Below are positions 57,081 to 64,000 of a stretch of DNA of 64,000 bases, piece after piece. Every line of letters starts with the position of its first letter. The first letter of the stretch is position 1. The DNA lies in assembly GCA_015680905.1 (NCBI GenBank), contig CM027379.1, positions 32,816,501 to 32,880,500 of the forward strand, given 5' to 3'. The notes beneath the pieces are model-generated. The model was not told where the DNA came from and searched no databases. It was given only the letters and a program-made list of their open reading frames with translations. The position numbers and the translations under genes were made by a program. The stretch is from Coptis chinensis (Eukaryota; Streptophyta; Magnoliopsida; Ranunculales; Ranunculaceae).

Positions 57081-58130
57081 ATGGCGGTAACAGCGATTTG
57101 TGTGGAGAAGAATTTTGGAAATTTATTTGGAAGCGGGATGTTTGCTCCATTCTTTGATAATGAAATATTAACTCTAGAGGATGGGAGTACTTGTTATATG
57201 CTAATGGAGGACTTTATTCAAAGGATTTGGTGATGAAATTCTACCACAATGAGAGCTTTAATGGTGACCATTTTTGGTTACCGCCGGTGGGGTGCATTAA
57301 CTAATCACACCTGTTTTGCTCTCTCAGGGATCACGGGCATTCCTCGGGTCGACCATAATCGACGAAAAAGAAGTAAGGTACCCACGGACTTATACGACCT
57401 AATGCTCGACACGCTTAATCGAGGGAGAGTACAACATAGACGGAAAACGCACAGACGGTTTCTGCGATGCGACGGAACCAGTTGGCGGACTCAATGGCTG
57501 GACTGAACGCCATTGGCACCTCAAGCCTTCGACATCAACAACACCTTCCTCCACCTTTCTCGATCCTCTAGGAGAAAGGGTAACTTCTACATCATTACCT
57601 TTCTTTTTGATATTATTACACATGCCACTCTTAGACCGACCCCTCTTACCGCTCGGGTAACACAAGTTATGATTACCTGGTTTTCGTCTGCCACCCGTTA
57701 CTCCCTATACCACAATATGAGAATATGTTTGTCTTTAAGAAATGCATACTGACCCTTGAAACCCACGTACACTCAAGGGCTGCCGAAAGCATGCTAGCGA
57801 GGGCTCATCTCACCCACCCTACTTTGATGAGATCGCCGCTTATGAGTAAGATCACCCCACCCCATAGAGGCCTTACGTGCTGTGGGAAAGTGGTTTGAGA
57901 GACATGTACACTCGCTGTGTATCGATGAGACATACCTTGGGCGAAGTTAAGATGATATGACCACTCGCCACGAAGTCGATGACAGACAATGGGCGCAATT
58001 CCGCAGGAAATGAGAGCTTCCATGACCGCATTTCAGACTGATATGTTTCTCGGCCGTAACCAGCCGGTGAATGTTCATGGCGAGCCAAAGATCAGTTTTC
58101 GTGCTCAAAGGTGATGGATACTGGTGATAT
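57081..58130 (+). pseudogene. Divergent ORF1 (element E)
   Basis: Starts MAVTAICVEKNF at ATG 57081, with MFAPFFDNEI matching the FAPFYGDEM segment of C. After a frameshift the sequence LYSKDLVMKFYHNESFNG (57200-57255) matches the LV.EFY part, and ALSGITGIP follows. A later stretch FYIITFLFDIITHATLR...VTQVMITW (57570-57680) lines up with the segment before LITKIM in other copies. Many indels; the C-terminal end is not certain. It is as distant from A/C/D as B is. Confidence 0.55.
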
Positions 58131-58260
58131 CCAGAGTTTTTAGCCTCCACGGAGCTCAGACGCGACGACGTCCGCAGACTCCCCGGTTCTTCTTCTCGCA
58201 GCCCCCGAGGATTCTTCAGTAACCCCGAGGATCATCAAGAGTTAGTTTATTTTTCCATTC

Positions 58261-58548
58261 TTGTATAATATTTATGTCAGATATTTGATTTTACGGTTTG
58301 CATTTCCAAATTAATAGTAGGTTATTTCCTAAAAAATTTCTGCCCCGATATATTAGTTATGTCTAATATTCTATTTTATAGGTAGGAACATATATAATAA
58401 TATTAGTAATAATAATTTATATATAGATATATATAAATATATGTACATATATATTTTAGATGTCACACTTAACAGCAAACTTTACCGTAAACTACCGCTA
58501 ATTAAATGGTCGAAAACGGGTCATGTGATAATGATAAAATTGATAGGG
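58261..58548. other. AT-rich junction between E and F
   Basis: TATATA-rich DNA without a gene. ORF1-like sequence ends to its left, and mid-pol sequence of F begins to its right (GACATCGTGAAATTATTTAG at 58549). No LTR tip is seen. Confidence 0.5.
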
Positions 58549-59822
58549 ACATCGTGAAATTATTTAGCTGCTGATGTTATGCCTCATAATTGGTCAAGAA
58601 ATGAACGTAAGAAATTCTTGGCGAGTCAAGTTATACTATTGGGATGAGCCCTACCTTTTAAGTATTGTCGCGGATCGATTATTCGTCGTCAGCATTCCCC
58701 AAAGGGGAATATAATGAAGTTCTATCCTTCGCCATGACAAAGAGTGTGTGGCCACTTTAGTGGAATGAAAACAGCCGCCAAAGTTCTTCAATGTGGATTT
58801 TATTGGCCTACCCTTTTAAGGATGCCCAAGTGCATTGCAAGACGGGTATTCGCTGCCAACAACTCATGAATCACGGCGCAATATGATGCCTTTAAATCCA
58901 ATCTTGATAGTAGAAATTTTCGATGTTTGGGGTATTGATTTCATGGGCCCTTTCCCTCGCTTCCCCACGGTTATATTTATATTCTAGTTGCCGTGGACTA
59001 CGGTCTAAATGGATAGAGGCCCTAGCTGCCGTGAGCAATGACCATAAGACCGTAGGTATTTTTATTAAAGAATACATTTTCTGTAGGTTTTGGCATTCCT
59101 AAAGCCATCATTAGTGATGGGGAACACATTTTGCAACAATGAGTTGTTGCATCCCTAGTGAAAAAGTACGGAGTTACACACAAAATAGCAACTCCTTATC
59201 ATCCACAAACTAGCGGACAAGTAGAAGTTTCTAATAGGGAAATCAAAAGATTTTAGAAACAACAAAACCCCTGATAGGAAAGATCCGGTCAAGCTGCCCA
59301 TCGGATGCCTTATGGGCATATAGAACTGCTTTCAAAACTCCTATAGGTATGTCTCCCTTTAGACTTGTATTTGGGAAACCATGTCATTTGCTCCGTAATT
59401 AGAGCACTGCGGCTCGCGGGCTATAAAAAGCCTTAACTTCAATATTGATGAGGCGGTGTCAAACGCAGTTACAATTAAATGAGCTTGAAGAAATCCGCAG
59501 CGATTCTTACGATCTCGCCAAGGATTATAAAGCCAATATGAAACGTGTTCATGATAAGCATATCTTCCCGCAAAGAGTTTGTGGTCGGACAAAAGGTTTT
59601 GCTTTACAACTCCCCGCCTACATATTTTCCCGTGGAAACTAAAACCCGCTTGGTCCGGTCCTTTTCTCGTTATCAAGTCACCCCCTTACGGGCAATTACC
59701 TTGTAAATCCCAATGACAACAGTACCTTTCAAGTTAATGGTCAACGGTTAAAACATTTTCACGAACTTTGTCCCCGATGTGGAGGAAGTCCTTTTACAGG
59801 GACCCTGCCTATGAGGATCGAC
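58549..59822 (+). pseudogene. Integrase fragment (element F)
   Basis: Pieces in shifting frames: NWSRNERKKFL (58590), GMKTAAKVLQCGFYWPT (58765), [10 protein letters not shown] (58925), [16 protein letters not shown] (59185), [12 protein letters not shown] (59350), LNELEEIRSDSYDLAKDYK (59470), and the C-terminal domain 59530-59760 that C has lost. Compared with C, changes such as GATCAGATT to GATCGATT and CTGCCATG to CGCCATG suggest loss of one base inside CAG or CTG. Confidence 0.82.
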
Positions 59823-60848
59823 CTTATTTGGTGTACTTACTTTCATTTCCATATCAATCGATAAGTACACCATTCAGGTAACCGGCCCTCCTTATGGAGT
59901 GTGTGGCTGTAAGTACCGGATCCTAAGTCCATAGTTCACATAATTCACGCTTTTCCACTTTCTCGCATGTTTTCTCGATTTTGAGTCATGTTCCTCTATG
60001 GAGTGAATTATGTATTTATTGTTTTTCGTGGTTTCTTATAGTAAACAAATAAAAATAAAGTAAAATTCATAAAAATCATAGACATAGCAATCCAACAAGT
60101 CTTGGGAATCGACTTTTAAACGACTCTATCGTTGTAAAACAAATTTTTGGTTAAAAATTTGTTTGGGGGTGGGAAATCAGTCTTTCCATCCGATTGCTCG
60201 AACTTTTAGTTGTGTTGTTTAGGTCCATTAGTATAGTTCATTTGGGTTGACGCTATCAAATTTAGTGTTCATTCGCTCGCGATAACTTACGCCATGCACG
60301 CACTACGAGGCGTTTTCCACTATCTTATTCGTCACCCCGGTTTGAATCGAGTGTTTTATGGATCATTGGATTGGAAATTCTCCTGATCATTTCCATATCT
60401 CATTCGCAAGAATCGGACCGATAACGGCGGGAAATCTAGTTTGAAATTATGCGCTTAAAATCGACAAAAGTCGAAAAATACGACTTGGGCTTGGGCCTCG
60501 ACTCATCACCTTGAGCCTAATACTTTCCAAAACCAAAATCGCGACCTTCATCTTCTCCAGCCGCTTGAAACAAAATTAAATCCAAACCCTACCAACCTAA
60601 AAATAAAAAAATAATAATAATAATAAATAATAGAATATATCCAAATAGAAACACCACCCACTTTATAATAGAAACTCAACACCAATCTTCCACAATCTCC
60701 AACCGATCCCACCATCGAAAACCACCAACCAATTCAAGTTTTCATACCCACCGCCGTACCTACCATAACCACCACTGTTGGTTTGGTTAGTTTTCATCAA
60801 ACCCGCATCCACCACCATCTACAAAACCCAAATCAGTAAATAACTTCA
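59823..60848 (+). other. Noncoding region between pol and ORF1 (element F)
   Basis: Conserved block 59868-59932 (GGCTGTAAGTACCGGATCC), one recurrent motif at 60097-60127 (AGTCTTGGGAATCGACTT), polypurine-like TTGTTTGGGGGTGGG at about 60160-60174, second block 60236-60430, and AATAATAAT repeats near 60610. No gene. Confidence 0.6.
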
Positions 60849-61992
60849 ATGGCGCAACGACGAGAATTCTCGCTGAAAACGCTTTGTTTCCGGATAGCCA
60901 GCCATTTTATGACGCTGGAGATGTTTAAAGTTTAAATTGAACGGACTGTGGTATTCGACAGAGGATTCCTACCACTATGATTTGGTGGAACAGTTTTATA
61001 AGAAACGAAGTGGAGGGAAATAGGATTTTCATTAGGATAGCAGAACGCTGAGGGAAGTTACTAAGACGCTTGTTGGTCGAGCTATTAGGAATCACCCTCA
61101 GAACCAACCTAGATATACCAAACAGAAGCCCAAATATACTGCAGTTCCTGTTTTGATGAAAGATAATGGTCATAGAGGGTGAATACAATACGATATCTCA
61201 TTGCGTTCGCCAGACGATTCTCGAACCAATCAACCGGCCGCCGCCGCTGATTGGTAAGAACGCCCCTCTGAAAGACAAAGTCATCGACTTCGGACTTGAT
61301 CTCGCGCGACGTTCTCGAATTTGCAAACGAAGGAGTATAATTTCTGCATCCTTGATTTAATTTTGAATGTGATTAGAGGAGGGAAAGAGCCCCGGCCTCT
61401 TCCCGTATTGATCACTAAGATTATGCTCTCATTTAGAGCCGTCGCTAGATCTGTTCCTATTAAGATCAAATTGCCCTCTAATGTGGGTATTTATAAGGAA
61501 TGCATTCAAAAGACTTGGCCGTTGTCTGCAGAGACGGAAGTTGAGTCGGATGATGAAAAGGAAGATATGACATGGTTGGTTGAGGATAATTTTGATAGTC
61601 ATACTTCTAATTTAGAACGAATGATAATGCTGCAGACTGGTTTGCGATGCGGTTATCGTATCTGTGAAGATATTAGACATAGACAGATTGTACTTCGAAA
61701 TAAGCAAACGGACCTTCAGACGACAGTTGAAATGCTCGTAAAGGGTCAGGATGATATCTTGTCTAACATGGAGGTTATCCACAATAACCACCAAGCCCAG
61801 TATGCCGTACTCAAGACTGAGATGGAAGCAAATATTGTTCAGATAGAGATGCTACGACGCATGCCACTTCGTGGATGACTCTGTCTCACCGAAGTCCGAG
61901 AGGCATGAGCGTCGCCGCCGAGGCCAGATGGCTCGCCATTCGACACCACGAGCCGATCTCCATCTCGTGGACCATCTTCTTCACACGCCTAG
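60849..61992 (+). pseudogene. ORF1: putative plant transposon protein (element F)
   Basis: ATG 60849 (MAQRR). The N-terminal third is scrambled by frameshifts; VIEGEYNTISHCVRQTIL at 61168 and an open frame 61321-61878 follow: EYNFCILDLILNVIRGG, LPVLITKIMLSFRAV, YKECIQKTW, an acidic stretch, HRQIVLRNKQTDLQTTVEML (coiled-coil-like). After a frameshift the basic RHERRRR-type tail is at about 61900. Closest to D. Stop TAG about 61990-61992. Confidence 0.75.
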
Positions 61993-62814
61993 GTGTGCAC
62001 CATCAATTGTGTCCTTTAATTACATTGTTTTATTGTTTTGTTAGTGGAATTTTATTTCCAAGAGTTAGATTTGAGTATTAAGTTGTTTGTTTTAGATTGC
62101 TTGGATTTCATATTATTTTAATATAATTTATTTTGATTATCTTTTCAGATAGTTGTCTTGGAGTAAAAGTTGAAAATTAGGCCGATACCGCATATCTATG
62201 ATTTTTGTAGCGGTAGCATGATATGTAGGAGAGTTTAGAAGTTACTATTCTAAACCAAGTTTAAAAGATACCAGGTTGTTAGGAAATCAAAGACATGGTT
62301 AGTTCCGCTTTTTGGGTTTGGCGCTTTTATTCCTCGAAATTGCCTTAAAACAATTTGGCAACTTGGTTTCATTCGCTTTTGAAATCGAACCTATTTAAAC
62401 TTCCATCATACTACACTCACAACCCACCCTACACCCCACAATCATCTTTCACTTTTCACTCCAGCCCTTTTTCTAGTTTTTAGTTTTTTCTTGTTTTTTC
62501 TTAGAAACTCACTTTCGCGACCCACGAAGCCGCCAAGGCCAGCAAGCAGAGCTGACTCACCCTACTTCATCAGAATCGAAAATTCACTAGAGCGTCAGAA
62601 GTAGAGCCGACCCGCCAAACACCGGAAATCAACAAAATCACCGAGCCACCTCGGCCCAAGTAGAAGCGACCACGACCTTAAAACACTGTAATTTCAAAAA
62701 CCAAAGAGCTGACTCGCTCTCTATAATGAAGCGCCTCATTTGTAATCACAGGAATTTCCGATTTTCCGAGTTTTCTTCGGTGCTTTCGCAGCTATTCTAC
62801 AAGTAGTGTTGAGA
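61993..62814 (+). other. ORF1-ORF2 spacer (element F)
   Basis: No gene. GC-rich repeated words CAGAGCTGACTC (62546), AGTAGAGCCGACCCG (62600) and AGAGCTGACTCGC (62705) take the place of the 74-bp repeats of A and D. The post-ORF1 G-run of A and C is not seen. Confidence 0.5.
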
Positions 62815-63732
62815 TGACACCACCTATAGTGATTCCCGAGCGCAGTTTTTCAAGACTTGATGGGAACTTATACCTATGGAGCATCGTTCACGAGCCGATC
62901 TTGCAATTAGGATGGCGACATCTTCAAAGTGAGTGATGACGATTCTTTTCACCTAAGCTAACGGAATTCTTCTATAATAATATTACTTTTTTTGTACCCA
63001 AGAAGGAGAACAAAAATTTTCCCTTACTATTGATGGTACGACTATGGAATTCAATAAACACTTGATAGCTTTGGTTTTGAGGATTGCCATTACCCCGACC
63101 CTATGCACACGTGGGGATATATGACGATAACTCATACCTATATGAATATGCCTATTTCCATGAGTATTATGGGGAGGGGTATTTCAGATCATGGACCAAG
63201 ACCAATATAACATCGCCTGCGAAAGTAGCCTATCACCGAATGTAGGCAACAACCATGTTGTTCATCATGATGAACATTCTAGGAACCAACGGCGTTTTAT
63301 TTCGCCAATAATACCCGTGACGTTTTTCCTTGCTTTTAGGCGGGGACGCCGAGGTATGACATTCCCCGAAGTTTTAGTTGCTACTCCGAAGCGAAGCCCA
63401 TACCTTGAGGCATAAGTACCTTCTTATGCCTGTCTTGGTTTGCCGCCTTTACGCCGCTTTGCCTACCCGTGATTCTCGCAGACACCACGATTACCAGATT
63501 GGAAAAGGGTCGAAATCATGAGACCTACCAATCGTGGGTAAGATCATTCCGAAGCCATGACTTGGCGGGATGGCAGGTCTGGACCACATTTGGTTGCTCC
63601 TTACACCCCATCGCACCAAATAACACTAGAGAGGTTAGCATTAGTTGATGATACACCGTGAAGGCGTGGCAAGTTGTTATGGCATGGCAGATCGCGAAAG
63701 AACCTCATATAGAAGAGGAGGATGACGAGTAG
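62815..63732 (+). pseudogene. ORF2: unknown protein (element F)
   Basis: ATG 62815 encodes MTPPIVIPERSF, lining up with SPQIIPEMSF of A. Then LQLGWRHLQ, LTEFFYNN, FPLTIDGTTMEF, two stops near 62935, further stops near 63120-63150, and DQDQYNIA (63197) as in A and D. The last part (63410-63730) includes an acidic end before TAG 63730-63732. Position after ORF1 and the shared PE.SF start support the assignment. Confidence 0.6.
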
Positions 63733-63940
63733 ATGTTGGGGTGCAGGTAAGTTTTAGTTAAGTTAGTGTCTGCTTATGTCCCAAGCAATTTAAGTCTGTT
63801 AACCCCATAATGGGTGGAACTCTTATAGTGTTTAGGCCGGGTTTTTATTTCCTATATTAGTACGCTCTAACATTGTTTTCTGCGATGTTTGAATTACACG
63901 AGTTTCAATGGTATTTTTCCTACACTCTTTATTTAAATGC

Positions 63941-63976
63941 TTTGAGGACAAAGCATGCTTTTTTGTTTGGGGGGGG
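63941..63976 (+). promoter_or_regulatory. Polypurine-tract-like sequence after ORF2 (element F)
   Basis: TTTGAGGACAAAGCATGC then TTGTTTGGGGGGGGC. Same place as 13836-13870 in A. Confidence 0.65.
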
Positions 63977-64000
63977 CATAGAAACATGTGTAATTAAGAC

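Larger units (their letters stand above)
47056..58260 (+). mobile_element. Element E: pol-bearing Athila-like element, second lineage
   Basis: 5' LTR (1715 bp), primer site, a 1.4-kb leader, gag, protease, RT, RNase H, integrase, small ORFs X and Y, a divergent ORF1, then loss of similarity at about 58260. ORF2 and the 3' LTR are not seen. The LTR and leader match G; ORFs X and Y match B. Its LTR tip interrupts D. From gag onward it is dense in single-base indels. Confidence 0.85.
58549..64000 (+). mobile_element. Element F: 5'-truncated Athila-like element
   Basis: Begins inside pol at the RNase H-integrase boundary, then integrase, post-pol block, ORF1, ORF2 and a post-ORF2 tract. The 3' LTR would lie beyond the window. 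Closest to C in integrase and to D in ORF1. Very rich in single-base indels. Confidence 0.82.

Noticed and set aside
1-64000. Host genes, tRNA, rRNA, CRISPR arrays, bacterial operons
   Set aside because: Looked for but not seen; all convincing coding similarity belongs to retroelements or the CACTA end.

Overview
This window is eukaryotic, almost certainly nuclear DNA of a flowering plant, probably pericentromeric or otherwise repeat-rich. The evidence is Ty3/gypsy elements of the plant Athila group, primer sites complementary to plant tRNA-Asp, a CACTA transposon end, and nonsense mutations that look like CHG/CG methylation decay. I found no host gene, rRNA, tRNA, CRISPR or prokaryote-type feature. 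Family names come from reading motifs and remembered families; no database was searched.

Layout. Seven related Athila-like retroelements (called A to G) are nested or abutted. G (minus) holds 1-1278 and 16819-18094: leader, primer site and LTR pieces, with an archaeal-type RNase H fragment inside. A (1279-16813, plus) is complete with both LTRs and a perfect 5-bp target duplication. It carries gag-protease but no RT, RNase H or integrase, and a 3.5-kb solo LTR of another family (4293-7798) sits in its gag with its own 5-bp duplication. B (18095-25375, plus) is also pol-less, and a CACTA end lies in its 3' LTR. 25641-28743 is unassigned. C (28744-39094, plus) is the best pol-bearing copy. D (39095-47055, minus) lies in C and is pol-less. 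E (47056 to about 58260, plus) starts inside D. F (58549 to the window end, plus) begins in the middle of integrase.

How the parts work together. Gag forms the particle, protease matures it, RT/RNase H copies the RNA from the tRNA-Asp primer, and integrase inserts the DNA. Downstream of pol these elements carry an extra cassette. ORF1 (about 360 aa) resembles the 'putative plant transposon protein' family found in the env-like position of Athila elements. ORF2 (about 310 aa) looks like a distant paralogue of ORF1. Pol-less copies keep the cassette and presumably depend on pol proteins from copies like C.

Most notable points: (1) polypurine-tract-like G-runs follow each coding module, not only the LTR boundary; (2) a small CxxC/basic ORF and a second short ORF lie between pol and ORF1 in B and E only; (3) one short AT-rich motif occurs in all six downstream regions and is triplicated in E; (4) ORF1 of B has eight in-frame stops and no frameshift, seven of them TAG; (5) about 50.2-63.7 kb is full of single-base indels although nesting makes E younger than C and D, so an unpolished assembly must be considered. 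Every coding region seen here is broken; none looks able to make a full active product.
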